Assembly (NCBI GenBank): GCA_002407045.1
Contig: DHKB01000019.1
Span: forward strand, 7,031-71,030
DNA: 64,000 nt
Direction: 5' to 3'
Origin: Candidatus Bruticola papionis
Lineage (GTDB): Bacteria; Vulcanimicrobiota; Xenobia; Xenobiales; Xenobiaceae
Shown: piece after piece, positions 31,852-40,594 of the stretch
How positions within the stretch are numbered: position 1 is the first letter of the stretch
How the letters are laid out: each line of letters begins with the position of its first letter
Program-made: the position numbers and the translations under genes
Notes under the pieces: model-generated
Databases searched by the model: none
The model's input: the letters and a program-made list of their open reading frames with translations, nothing else
Told to the model about the DNA's origin: nothing

Positions 31852-33900
31852 TTAGCCGTCGATCATTTCCTTTTCTTTTTCAAACATGTCGCTAATTTGT
31901 TGCCTAGCTGTAGAGCCTGAGGTAGTAGCTCCGTCCAAAGAATCTAAGCCCAAAGAACTGAAAGATACTTTGGTGGCGAAAGTTTGATTATGAATTTCTG
32001 CGGCCAATTTTTCGGCAGTTTTTTTAGTACTATCTTCCAATTTTACTGAGGAAGAAGAGAGCACGCTGCCATCTAAGCCGTAAAGCTCAGCAGTCATTCG
32101 GCCACCTTGCATATGTATGCGCATAGTTAATCCTGTGTTAGTGACTTTGAAGCGAGGTGAACTTCCCAACATGCTAATAAGTTGTTTGGAAGCTGACGAA
32201 CCATCACCCTGACAAGTAATAGGTACGCTTATTTCCATATGACGTATAGAAGTAGGTGTAGAAGTGATCAATTGGGCATAATAATTGGCCGCAGTTTGAA
32301 AATCGCCTTTGGCATAAGAGAGCTGGGCCACTCTAGCTGCAGCTAAAGAGCGTACTAAGCGAGCTGCCTGAGGCAAGGTCTTCAAAACTTTTTGGTAGTT
32401 CTTTAAAGAAGTATCGTAATTGCCAAATTGATAAGCTATTTCAGCACGGTGTAACAAAAGATAGGGCTCTTCTACGGGCAAATTGTCGGGAGCTTCCTGG
32501 AATATTTCATCTATAGCTGTAGCACATAAGCCGGGGCCGAGAATTTTTATCAGTAACGGCTTATAGCATTCGTCAGCGCTAATAGATTGTGCATTGTAAG
32601 GGCGGAAGCTGCTGGCTACGCGCTTATTTTCAGTAATTAAGGCGCGAATACGCGAAGACGAACGCCACAATTCATAGCTTATAGCGATAATTTGGCCGCG
32701 CACTTTAAAGCTTTGCCAAAAAGGTGTCCAACTGAGCTCTTCGCGTTTGCATTCGCGCATAGCTTTTAAAGAAGCGTACCAAGTAAGCAAGTTGCCAGCT
32801 TCAGCCTGGTCAATATCTAAGGAAGTACCTCCTTGACGGTCAGGGCGATTGACTAAACGCTTTAAACGCTCGCAAGCTTCGGGAATAAGGCCCAGCTCCA
32901 TAAGCAAGGCGCCAGTTGTTTGCAAATTGTCGGCCATAAATTGCTGATAGAGGAAGGGACGCATGGCGCGGGCCCGCTCGTAAGTCTTTTTAAGGCAACT
33001 GGCTGCGTCGGTAAACTTAGCTTCAGCAATATATAAATTGGTTAAATCGTTGAAAGGGTTGGTGTAAGCCTGATCGCTAAAAGGAACGCGGGAAGCTTCA
33101 TTAAAGAATTGCTCAGCTTCATCAAAACGTCCCAAGGCCAAAGCCGTTTCGCCACAATTGCGCAATACCGTCGGATCAGGAGTTTTACCCCTCTCTTTAG
33201 TTTCGTTTACTAAGTTGCGAAAAGCATTGTAAGAGGCTTGGTAATTACCACATTCCGATTCCAAGGCTCCCAAGCTATTCCAGGCTATTTCTCTGGCACT
33301 GATGTTGCCAGAATTGAAGGCGTCAGAGATAACTTTGCGAGCCTCTTCTTCGCGATCCAACTTCATTAAAGGCCAAGCTTTGTCTACGGCAAAATTGCTA
33401 AAACCGGGCAAGCTGGCCAATTCGTCCACTACTTTTATCTTGGCTTTGTAATCGTCCATTTCGCCAAGAACCTGACAAAGCTGGATCTGAACGCCTAAGA
33501 ATAAAGAACCATCAGTGCCATTATTAAAGCTTCGCAACCTGCGCAATAAAGTTTTTTTGGCCAGTTCCAAGTTGTGGCGAGCTCTAGGCAAATCACCTTC
33601 GGCGCAATGGAAGACTACACCTAAAATAGCATGGCCAACTGGAGAATCTTTGTCTTGTCTAAGTTTTTCTTCAGCGAATTTGCGCCAGGCAATCATATTT
33701 TGGCTATCATTAGCTATTTGCAATAGCTCTTCGCCACCAATGTCGCCTTTGCTTAAAGTTTCAAAAGTTGGGGACTTCTCGTCGCCTAAAGCTGGGCTGC
33801 TGAATAAAGGTATCATGGACAGAGCGAATAGCACAGCAATGGCGATAAATAAACGCTTATACAAACCATTTTTTGAGCGAATCGAAAGAAGTTGGTACAT
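31852..33900 (-). CDS. large exported TPR protein of the MoxR/DUF58/transglutaminase operon
   Basis: The 682-residue product has an N-terminal signal (hydrophobic stretch about 17-36, then SSPALGDE). Many TPR-like helical pairs follow from about 60 to 560, for example ILGVVFHCAEGDLPRARHNLE, NSLGALESECGNYQASYNAF, CGETALALGRFDEAEQFFNEA and AEIAYQFGNYDTSLKNYQKVL. The last 120 residues look like beta structure and carry no known motif. An AAGGGA site precedes the ATG. It follows moxR by 84 bases. TPR proteins often accompany MoxR/DUF58 modules; it probably acts as an envelope scaffold, but this is inference. Confidence 0.75.
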   Translation of the reverse strand: MYQLLSIRSKNGLYKRLFIAIAVLFALSMIPLFSSPALGDEKSPTFETLSKGDIGGEELLQIANDSQNMIAWRKFAEEKLRQDKDSPVGHAILGVVFHCAEGDLPRARHNLELAKKTLLRRLRSFNNGTDGSLFLGVQIQLCQVLGEMDDYKAKIKVVDELASLPGFSNFAVDKAWPLMKLDREEEARKVISDAFNSGNISAREIAWNSLGALESECGNYQASYNAFRNLVNETKERGKTPDPTVLRNCGETALALGRFDEAEQFFNEASRVPFSDQAYTNPFNDLTNLYIAEAKFTDAASCLKKTYERARAMRPFLYQQFMADNLQTTGALLMELGLIPEACERLKRLVNRPDRQGGTSLDIDQAEAGNLLTWYASLKAMRECKREELSWTPFWQSFKVRGQIIAISYELWRSSSRIRALITENKRVASSFRPYNAQSISADECYKPLLIKILGPGLCATAIDEIFQEAPDNLPVEEPYLLLHRAEIAYQFGNYDTSLKNYQKVLKTLPQAARLVRSLAAARVAQLSYAKGDFQTAANYYAQLITSTPTSIRHMEISVPITCQGDGSSASKQLISMLGSSPRFKVTNTGLTMRIHMQGGRMTAELYGLDGSVLSSSSVKLEDSTKKTAEKLAAEIHNQTFATKVSFSSLGLDSLDGATTSGSTARQQISDMFEKEKEMIDG

Positions 33901-33940
33901 GATTTTTCCCTTCTGAGCAGCTTATATATGTTCATATTTA

Positions 33941-33984
33941 TTTTCAGATCTAATGATCTTTTCATCGATCATTAGATCTGAAAA
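33941..33984 (-). terminator. 18-bp perfect hairpin directly after moxR
   Basis: TTTTCAGATCTAATGATC (33941-33958) and its exact complement (33967-33984) form an 18-bp stem with an 8-nt loop. It begins at the base next to the moxR stop codon. No T run follows the stem proper beyond its own TTTT, so it may end, protect or attenuate the transcript ahead of the TPR gene. Confidence 0.55.
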
Positions 33985-34995
33985 TCATTTCTTAAGAGTC
34001 GAGCGGCACAAGGCTTCCAGAGGGCCTTTGCAACATTCTCTTATGACTTTAATCGGATCTTCAATACCGGCAGCTAATTCCAAACGATGGGCGAAAACAT
34101 AGGGCACAAGGTAAGAAACATCTTCAGCAGTTACGTAGTCGCGGGCTCGTTTCAGGGCGCAAGCTTTAAGAGCTGGCAACATTAAGACTAAGCTTCGGGT
34201 AGATATGCCTTGAGCTACATGTGGCGATTGACGCACAGCGTTAGCCATATCTACCAAGCATTGATTGATACGATCGTCAACATAAATATACTGATCGATA
34301 GCTTGACGAGCATCTAAAATTGCTGTTTTGGGCACCATAGGAAATTCATTGCCCGGAGGATTACGCCTTTCTTGAATTGAGCGCAATACATCCAATTCCG
34401 ATTCTCTATCAATATTATTCATGCGGATCTTAAACAGAAAACGGTCGTGCTGAGCCACAGGCAAAGGATAAGTACCGGCTTGATCTCTGGGGTTTTGGGT
34501 GGCAATTACAAAGAAAAGTTTGCCCAAATTGTGGGACGTATTATCTACAGTAACTTGCTTTTCGGCCATAGCTTCCAACATAGCTGCCTGAACTTTGGGA
34601 GAAGTACGGTTAATTTCGTCAGCCAGCACTATGTGAGCAAAAATAGGGCCGGGGCGGAAAGTAAAAGTACCGTTATCAGGATCAAATACCGTCATGCCGG
34701 TAATATCGGAAGGGAGCAAGTCGGGAGTAAACTGGATACGCCTGAACATCGTGATCGGAGGTTCGGGATTATCATTATATATAGATTCTCCCAAAGCTTT
34801 GGCTAAGGTTGTTTTTCCGGAACCGGGGAAGTCTTCCAAAAGCACGTGACCGTCAGCTAAGATGGCAATTAAAATAAGCTCGATGACGCGATCTCGTCCG
34901 CGCACCGCTCTTTTTAAGCGCGACTCCATAGTAAGGAGCAAATTGTAAGCCTTATCTAAGCGAGCAGCTCGGTTAGCTTGCGAAGTTCTATCCAA
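33985..34995 (-). CDS. moxR: MoxR family AAA+ ATPase
   Basis: MoxR ATPases act as chaperones in the maturation of protein complexes, often with von Willebrand or DUF58 proteins. Visible: Walker A DFPGSGKTTLAKAL, Walker B HIVLADEINR, sensor FVIATQNPRDQAGTYPLP and Arg-finger region AQHDRFLFKI. The start is TTG at 34993-34995 behind a strong GGAGGAA site. Length 336 is normal. Its neighbours on the same strand (transglutaminase, DUF58) form the standard MoxR module. Confidence 0.93.
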   Translation of the reverse strand: MDRTSQANRAARLDKAYNLLLTMESRLKRAVRGRDRVIELILIAILADGHVLLEDFPGSGKTTLAKALGESIYNDNPEPPITMFRRIQFTPDLLPSDITGMTVFDPDNGTFTFRPGPIFAHIVLADEINRTSPKVQAAMLEAMAEKQVTVDNTSHNLGKLFFVIATQNPRDQAGTYPLPVAQHDRFLFKIRMNNIDRESELDVLRSIQERRNPPGNEFPMVPKTAILDARQAIDQYIYVDDRINQCLVDMANAVRQSPHVAQGISTRSLVLMLPALKACALKRARDYVTAEDVSYLVPYVFAHRLELAAGIEDPIKVIRECCKGPLEALCRSTLKK

Positions 34996-35051
34996 GATAA
35001 GTTTCCTCCGTCTGAGTGGACATTAGTTTTAAAAATTTATTAGGTTTAATG

Positions 35052-37406
35052 TTAACGCACAAAGAGCCAAGCGAAAGGATTCAGTATGCCTATCAAGCGT
35101 CGCCACCAAGGAGCGCAGCTGGACAATTCCGACTTAAACTGAGCGTAGTGTGAGGCACATTCGGAAGTGCTTGGCAAAGGTGTGCGAGAAACGAATTGTA
35201 CTTGAGCATTTTCACCTAAATGGCAACGCACGTGCCATTGGGTCAATTTTTGCAAAGCTGGTAACTTATCGGCCCAACGGGAGGCAAACTCTTCGCGTGT
35301 CTCTCCGTAGTGGCGACGTATACCTATTTCAGCTAGCGATACTAAAGCAGCCTTATAGATGCAATCAGCTCGCTTAGCGCCAGAGCTCAAATGGGCCATA
35401 AGGTGAATGTAAACTTTATGTGCCCAAGCGGCAATAAAAGCTAAAATTGCTGCTATAGCCAGCAACCAGCCCAAAGCTTTTACCAAAGAGCGCATTTGCA
35501 TTTGCATATCGACCGGCTTTTGGGAGACGCCTTCTTTGTCTGCCGATTCTTCGCGGGCCATTTCGCCGAACATCTTTTGCAAGTCGGGATCAGGCGGTTC
35601 CGGAGGAGTTACATTGGAGCGCTCGGGAGAAACGTCGACAGGGTACCAACCAAGTCCCTGGATGTAGACCTCGCACCAAGAGTGGGCGCTGTTATTCATG
35701 ATCAGCAAAGCCGATCCGCCGTAAGTATTTTTAGCGTCTACAGCGTAGCCTTCGGCGACACGGGCTGGAATACCAATAGAACGGCACAAATAGGCCAAAG
35801 CGTTGGCATTATGGACACAGTATCCAATTCGATCTCCGAAAAGGTACTTAGAAACAACGTCGTCCTTATCGGTGATCTTCACCTTAGTATCGTAAGTGCT
35901 GTTTTTATCAAGCCACAGCTTCATAACATACACTTTGGCCATAGGCAAAGACCTAAAAGCAGCGGGCAAATCATTTTGAATTTGCAAAGCTAACTCTTTA
36001 TAGCGCTTGTCATTAGGCAATTGAGTATAATAGTCTATGTCGGCCTTTGACCATTGTGGGTTATTAAGTTTAGCCTGAAGTAAAGTATCTATTTTACCAG
36101 TAAAAGAGCGCGAATCTACACTATAGGCTCCCACAAACTGACTGCTGTTGGGGTTAGAAGCAGCACTCATAGCCAGAGGGTTTAATAAACCAAATGGTTT
36201 ACTATGATTTTCAATTAAACTAACTTTCGTATTAACAGCCTTTGTTTTAGTAGCATCTATCGAGGGAGGGGTAAGCGGATTGGGCGCATTAAACTGAGGA
36301 AAGCCGGAAGCTATATCGTGATCGTAGCGCCCGGAAACGTCATTCACCAACTTGCGACCGTTAAAGAAACTCTTGGCGTCTTGGCGGAAGTAATAGTAGC
36401 CTTCCGGAGGTGCATAATCGTCGTTAAAGACAACTACAGCCACAGGCTTTGATTTGGGCGATTCTGAGGAATTGTCATTTTTATCTTGATTGTCGCTTTG
36501 GCCTCCGCCTTGGTTGTTGTCCTTATCGTTGTTCTGTTGGTTATTATTTTTATCTTTGTCGTCTTTGTCGTCTTGCTTTTGCTGATCTTGATTGGGCTGC
36601 TGGTCTTGATTTTGCTCATCTTTTTGCTGATCTTGACCTTGGTTGCCGCCCTCTTTGCCTTTAGCTTTTTCTTGTTGCTCGCCTTTAGCATTGCCGCTCA
36701 TAAGTTGTTCGGGCAAAGGCTGATGCAAATCTTTAAGGGGCAGAAAAACTCCGACCAAAGAAATAATAACTATTAAAATAGACAAGTCGGCCAAAGTACG
36801 CTTATTAAAACGCCCTACAATAAGGAAAACCAAGGCAATGGCCAAAATAACGCCGGCAGCAATAAAGAAGGGAATAGGATCCCAGCCCCTAGACCAGAGC
36901 GGATCGACGAAGAAATAGGGGCGGCTGATAAAACCGTCGCGGTGGGCCGACAAAGGTAAAAGAGCAATGTTAGCTACGATAATTAGTTCGACGGCTACAA
37001 ACCAAGGCTTACGTATGCTTATGGCATGGATAACCATGACTAAGAAAAAGCAATCTATAAACCAAACTAGGCCTTGAGAGAATAAACTGGCATTCTCTGG
37101 AGAGGCAAAGAGAGAAGCCATAAAGGCGCTATTAACGGGTATATCGGCCAAATAAACAAAGATACGATCGAGTATCAGTGCTCCCAAGGCGAATACTGGT
37201 ATGCGCAAGCGCTTGGAAGAGAGCCAATAAGAGAACCAAAAACCTAAAATTCCTCCCACAAAGGCACCGAAAATACCATTGGCCACAGAGATGGTGGAGG
37301 CATTTATGGCTAAAATAACGCCCCACATTAAACTGTTAAAAGAGCGCTCTAAAAATGTGCCTATGCCAAAAGAAGATTTTTTCTTTCCTGAGGTCATGCC
37401 GTCCAT
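35052..37406 (-). CDS. membrane transglutaminase-like protein with Q/N/D/K-rich linker
   Basis: The N-terminal half has about six transmembrane helices (30-235), followed by an extreme low-complexity linker rich in Gln, Asn, Asp and Lys (about 238-325), then the transglutaminase core with the Cys-His-Asp triad: Cys in RIGYCVHNANALAYLC, His in NSAHSWCEVYI, Asp in WYPVDVSP. One more membrane helix follows (about 655-675) with a DUF4129-like end. Proteins of this TgpA-like layout sit in MoxR/DUF58 modules. The core should face the periplasm. The gene starts 7 bases after DUF58 ends. Confidence 0.88.
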   Translation of the reverse strand: MDGMTSGKKKSSFGIGTFLERSFNSLMWGVILAINASTISVANGIFGAFVGGILGFWFSYWLSSKRLRIPVFALGALILDRIFVYLADIPVNSAFMASLFASPENASLFSQGLVWFIDCFFLVMVIHAISIRKPWFVAVELIIVANIALLPLSAHRDGFISRPYFFVDPLWSRGWDPIPFFIAAGVILAIALVFLIVGRFNKRTLADLSILIVIISLVGVFLPLKDLHQPLPEQLMSGNAKGEQQEKAKGKEGGNQGQDQQKDEQNQDQQPNQDQQKQDDKDDKDKNNNQQNNDKDNNQGGGQSDNQDKNDNSSESPKSKPVAVVVFNDDYAPPEGYYYFRQDAKSFFNGRKLVNDVSGRYDHDIASGFPQFNAPNPLTPPSIDATKTKAVNTKVSLIENHSKPFGLLNPLAMSAASNPNSSQFVGAYSVDSRSFTGKIDTLLQAKLNNPQWSKADIDYYTQLPNDKRYKELALQIQNDLPAAFRSLPMAKVYVMKLWLDKNSTYDTKVKITDKDDVVSKYLFGDRIGYCVHNANALAYLCRSIGIPARVAEGYAVDAKNTYGGSALLIMNNSAHSWCEVYIQGLGWYPVDVSPERSNVTPPEPPDPDLQKMFGEMAREESADKEGVSQKPVDMQMQMRSLVKALGWLLAIAAILAFIAAWAHKVYIHLMAHLSSGAKRADCIYKAALVSLAEIGIRRHYGETREEFASRWADKLPALQKLTQWHVRCHLGENAQVQFVSRTPLPSTSECASHYAQFKSELSSCAPWWRRLIGILNPFAWLFVR

Positions 37407-37413
37407 ATGCTAA

Positions 37414-38898
37414 CTAGACCGCCTTTTCCTGAGCTTGCAAATAAGCAGCCGCGTTATTTATGATGCGTCCCGTAGCTGTTTCGCATAAGATCATGGGAGT
37501 ATTGGGACTTTGTAAAGTTTGGGCAATCTTAGAAGGAGCTTCCAAATGCACCTCGTTTGCATCAATATAAAGCCACTTTTCCCAAGGCTGTTTCTTTTTG
37601 TCTTCAGCTTCTGTTAAATTTTGATCGACGCCCATAAGCCAAGTAATGGTAAGGTGGGTGTCTCTGACCGCTCCCAGAGCGTTTTTTACCCAGTCTCCAT
37701 AAGCGGCTGGCACAAACACAAAGCAACTATGGTAGCCGAGTTTGGAAGCTTCTTCCAAAAATTTTCTCAAGCCGCAAAGCTCCCTTGATTCTGCATTTCC
37801 GGAAGAAGCTAAGAAATCGAGTGCTTCACTCATAATGGAAGTTGTTCCGACGCAGCCGTCGGCGCCGAAGAGCCAGCTATCGCCCAAAATTTTAGACTCG
37901 AGAATTGAACGAGCAAAAGAAGCGCTGGCTTCGTCGTTGGGGCCGGATACCAAATAGGCGCAAGTACGTGTCTGAGCGGTAAGCGCTCTTTCCGGCATAC
38001 GGACGACTAAGCGGCGACTGCGGGCATAAACTTTCCACAATATCGAGCGAGAGGAGTCGCCTGGGACGTATTGGCGCATTTCTATAAGATCGCCCTGGGG
38101 CGAACCGAAAGGATCGGAAATATCTTCGCCGCCAGCCATGCTTAAGGTGATGCTGCTGCTTTTTACGGCGCTGGGTTTGGGATAAGCTTTAAACTTAACA
38201 TTTTGAGTACTCACCCAAGTCACGTCGGCCAGCCCCAAAATGTCTTCCACTCTAAAGCGACGGCTAATCTTTTCTACACTACAACGGTGGTTGACTGTAA
38301 TATATTCAGCAACAGAAGATAAGCTTTGCTTACATTCGGTTTCAACTTCCGCCGGATAGAGCCATTCAATAGAAATATTGACAAAAGGAACAGGTAAAAA
38401 GGCTATTTCCAATCCTGACTTGGACTGATACATAGTGGAAGTACTTATATCTGATAAGCCAACTTCGCATTTAGCTCTCCAATGTATAGCTAAATAAATA
38501 GCACCTATGCTTACGGCCAAAATCATCAAGATACCGACGATCATAAGAGCTACGGAAGCGGAGATCCAGACTATATCGTCTTCTCCTAAGGCTACAAAGT
38601 AAAAAGTTAGGGCCAGCAGAATCATATAAGCTAATCCCATACCTGTAATGGGAATGAAGCCACCAACTGTTTTTATAAACTTGAAAGTTTTTGCTGAGGC
38701 GCCACGCAAAACTGCAGCCCAAGAACGTCTTTTTTCCGAATTGTTTTCCAAAAGTTCATCCTCTTCAGACTGAACCGTCAAGTCTGTCATTCCATACTCT
38801 TTTTTAGCTTGCATTATAGCAAACGCAGAAGCTGATTGGGTCAACTTAGCCTTAGGCTTAGATATTGAAGAGGTACTTTTATTTCCTCTATATGACAA
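37414..38898 (-). CDS. DUF58 domain protein
   Basis: The protein has two membrane helices (about 84-105 and 113-140), then a beta-rich part and the DUF58 core DPFGSPQGDLIEMRQYVPGDSSRSILWKVYAR, with a VWA-like fold after it. DUF58 proteins work with MoxR ATPases; the molecular role is not settled. The open frame begins with TTG at 38898, which lacks a ribosome site and lies at the likely transcription start, so translation probably begins further in (ATG at codons 29 or 37). A candidate promoter lies at 38902-38930. It is the first gene of the module. Confidence 0.85.
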   Translation of the reverse strand: MSYRGNKSTSSISKPKAKLTQSASAFAIMQAKKEYGMTDLTVQSEEDELLENNSEKRRSWAAVLRGASAKTFKFIKTVGGFIPITGMGLAYMILLALTFYFVALGEDDIVWISASVALMIVGILMILAVSIGAIYLAIHWRAKCEVGLSDISTSTMYQSKSGLEIAFLPVPFVNISIEWLYPAEVETECKQSLSSVAEYITVNHRCSVEKISRRFRVEDILGLADVTWVSTQNVKFKAYPKPSAVKSSSITLSMAGGEDISDPFGSPQGDLIEMRQYVPGDSSRSILWKVYARSRRLVVRMPERALTAQTRTCAYLVSGPNDEASASFARSILESKILGDSWLFGADGCVGTTSIMSEALDFLASSGNAESRELCGLRKFLEEASKLGYHSCFVFVPAAYGDWVKNALGAVRDTHLTITWLMGVDQNLTEAEDKKKQPWEKWLYIDANEVHLEAPSKIAQTLQSPNTPMILCETATGRIINNAAAYLQAQEKAV

Positions 38899-38901
38899 AA
38901 A

Positions 38902-38930
38902 ATATTAGTTTATAATTAAGTATCGTTCAA
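38902..38930 (-). promoter_or_regulatory. candidate promoter of the DUF58 module
   Basis: On the minus strand TTGAAC (38925-38930) and TAATAT (38902-38907) are separated by 17 bases. Transcription would begin near 38895, at the TTG that opens the DUF58 frame. Confidence 0.4.
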
Positions 38931-38982
38931 AATTTAAAGAAAAGTAGTTGATCTCAAACAATAAGAATAATAATCTTCAATA

Positions 38983-39747
38983 ATGCAAAGCGTTTCAAAT
39001 ATGTCTATTCCCTTGTCCTGGAAAGCGATTGTCAAGCAAGTATTTGGACTTGACGCCGAAATTCAGGCTGTTTACTTCTATGAGAGCAAGAAAAATCAAG
39101 TTTCTCGTCTCAGGCTTATTGTTAATGGGGAGCAGACTGACGTCATTGCCAAAAAATATGTTTGGGGAGACATGGATAGTGAAATCGCTGTCCTGAAGAA
39201 AGCTGATAGCTTAGATTTAAATGTCCCCGGTTTTATCGCCAGGTTTTCCGATATAGCCTTTTTTACTCCTGTACCCGGAGTTTCCATGCATAATCCTATT
39301 ACTGAAAAGCAAGCTAGTCTCTTGGGTGAATGGATGAGGTCATTCCATGAGAATATGACTCCTCAGAGAGCTAGAGGCACCTTTTTGCGTGGCGATTGTA
39401 CTTTAAAAAATTTTTTATACGACGAAGAGGGAGAAAAAATCTACTCCTTAGACTTCGAACAAGCTTACTTTGGCCCGGCCGAAGATGATTTGGCTGAATT
39501 GATCGTTACCTTGCTCTCTGGAGCTAAAGCTGAAAGCGTATGGGAGTCACCGCACATTTTAGCTGTTAAAACTATGCTTAGAGCTTACAAGCGCAAATTC
39601 AACGCTGTTTTTTTGTTTGAAGAAATTCTTCAAGGCTTGGCCAACCGCTTGGAATTTCGTCGGGAATTTGCTTCGGAAATCCAAGCTTTAATCGATGAAT
39701 TTAGTAAACACAAGACTTCTTTTGTTGAATTATTAGAAAATAGATAA
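38983..39747 (+). CDS. APH/Kdo-kinase-like phosphotransferase
   Basis: The 254-residue cytoplasmic protein has a small kinase fold: a Lys in DVIAKKYVW, the catalytic loop FLRGDCTLKNFLYDEE (pattern H/RGD-x4-N) and the metal-binding SLDFEQAYFGP (DFE in place of DFD/DxD). This fits the aminoglycoside-phosphotransferase superfamily, whose members also include sugar and lipid A-core kinases. The first residue of the catalytic HGD is Arg here, as in some RIO/Kdo kinases. It is followed at once by a methyltransferase. The substrate is unknown. Confidence 0.65.
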   Translation: MQSVSNMSIPLSWKAIVKQVFGLDAEIQAVYFYESKKNQVSRLRLIVNGEQTDVIAKKYVWGDMDSEIAVLKKADSLDLNVPGFIARFSDIAFFTPVPGVSMHNPITEKQASLLGEWMRSFHENMTPQRARGTFLRGDCTLKNFLYDEEGEKIYSLDFEQAYFGPAEDDLAELIVTLLSGAKAESVWESPHILAVKTMLRAYKRKFNAVFLFEEILQGLANRLEFRREFASEIQALIDEFSKHKTSFVELLENR

Positions 39748-39796
39748 CTATTTTTGCAGTCAAATTCAGACTGGAAAGAAGCAGGTTGAGTTTATT

Positions 39797-40414
39797 TTGG
39801 TACAATCAGAAAGCAAAAGATCTTGGGGAAATTTAGGGGATAAGGCTGATAATTTTTTATTGTGGGAAAAACGCTATAGCATGAAGGGACGCGGTCCCAA
39901 AGAGCCTGAACCTTTTGTTGTAGAGTGTTTGCCTTACATGGCTAAAGGCAAAGTGTTGGATATTGCCTGTGGAGAAGGAAGACACGCTCTTTACTTAGCT
40001 CAAGCTTCCGCTTCTTTTGACGTTTTTGGTTTAGATCGATCGCCAACTGCTATAAAAGCTGCTACAGAACGAGCTGCGCAATTGGGCCTTCGCGCCAATT
40101 TCGCAGTACGCGATTTGGAAAAAGAATTTCTACCTGACAAAATTTTTAGCACTATAGTGGTGACGCGCTATTGGCAAGCTGATTTGTGCCCCCATATTGT
40201 CAATCATTTGGCTATTGGTGGCGTTTTAGTTTATGAAACTTACACTTTGGATTATTTACGTTATGGAGAACGTACGCGCAGCCATTTATTACAAAGCGGT
40301 CAATTACGGGAAACTTTTGCTCAGCTTGGCTTAAAAATTGACTATTATGCTGAAGTTGACCGTCCGGAGACTAGGGAATATTCTGCTAGGCTTAGGGCTA
40401 TAAAAATTTCTTAA
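39797..40414 (+). CDS. class I SAM-dependent methyltransferase (TehB-like)
   Basis: The 205-residue protein starts with LWEKRYSMKGRGP, followed by SAM motif I VLDIACGEGRHALYLA, an acidic DRS strand end (GLDRSPTAIKAA) and motif IV-like FSTIVVTRYW, and ends with RLRAIK. The pattern fits TehB/Tellurite-resistance-like small methyltransferases; the true substrate is open. The frame opens with TTG at 39797, with AGGTTGAG in front; earlier or later starts are possible. It is probably in one transcript with the kinase 49 bases upstream. Confidence 0.8.
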   Translation: MVQSESKRSWGNLGDKADNFLLWEKRYSMKGRGPKEPEPFVVECLPYMAKGKVLDIACGEGRHALYLAQASASFDVFGLDRSPTAIKAATERAAQLGLRANFAVRDLEKEFLPDKIFSTIVVTRYWQADLCPHIVNHLAIGGVLVYETYTLDYLRYGERTRSHLLQSGQLRETFAQLGLKIDYYAEVDRPETREYSARLRAIKIS

Positions 40415-40466
40415 TTTAGCTTATACTAATTTTCGTAGATTCGGCGTTTTTTTCTGACCTAATGGA

Positions 40467-40485
40467 GCTCCCAAAACCTGGGAGC
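40467..40485 (+). terminator. short hairpin after the methyltransferase gene
   Basis: GCTCCCA (40467-40473) and TGGGAGC (40479-40485) form a 7-bp stem with a 5-nt loop, followed after a few bases by a T-rich stretch. It may separate the kinase/methyltransferase pair from the macroglobulin gene. Confidence 0.4.
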
Positions 40486-40594
40486 GTATATTTACCTTTC
40501 GATTTTTATTGTCCACTTGTACTACAAGCAAAACAACTACTGGAAATACGATTTTAATAATTTAACTATAAATAAAATAGGCAGGTGTCGGCGT

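Noticed and set aside
36486..36776. Plus-strand open frame that looks like a very hydrophobic multi-helix membrane protein
   Set aside because: It is the complement of the Gln/Asn/Asp/Lys-rich linker of the transglutaminase; CAA/AAC/GAC/AAG codons read backwards give Leu, Val and Ile. No ribosome site.
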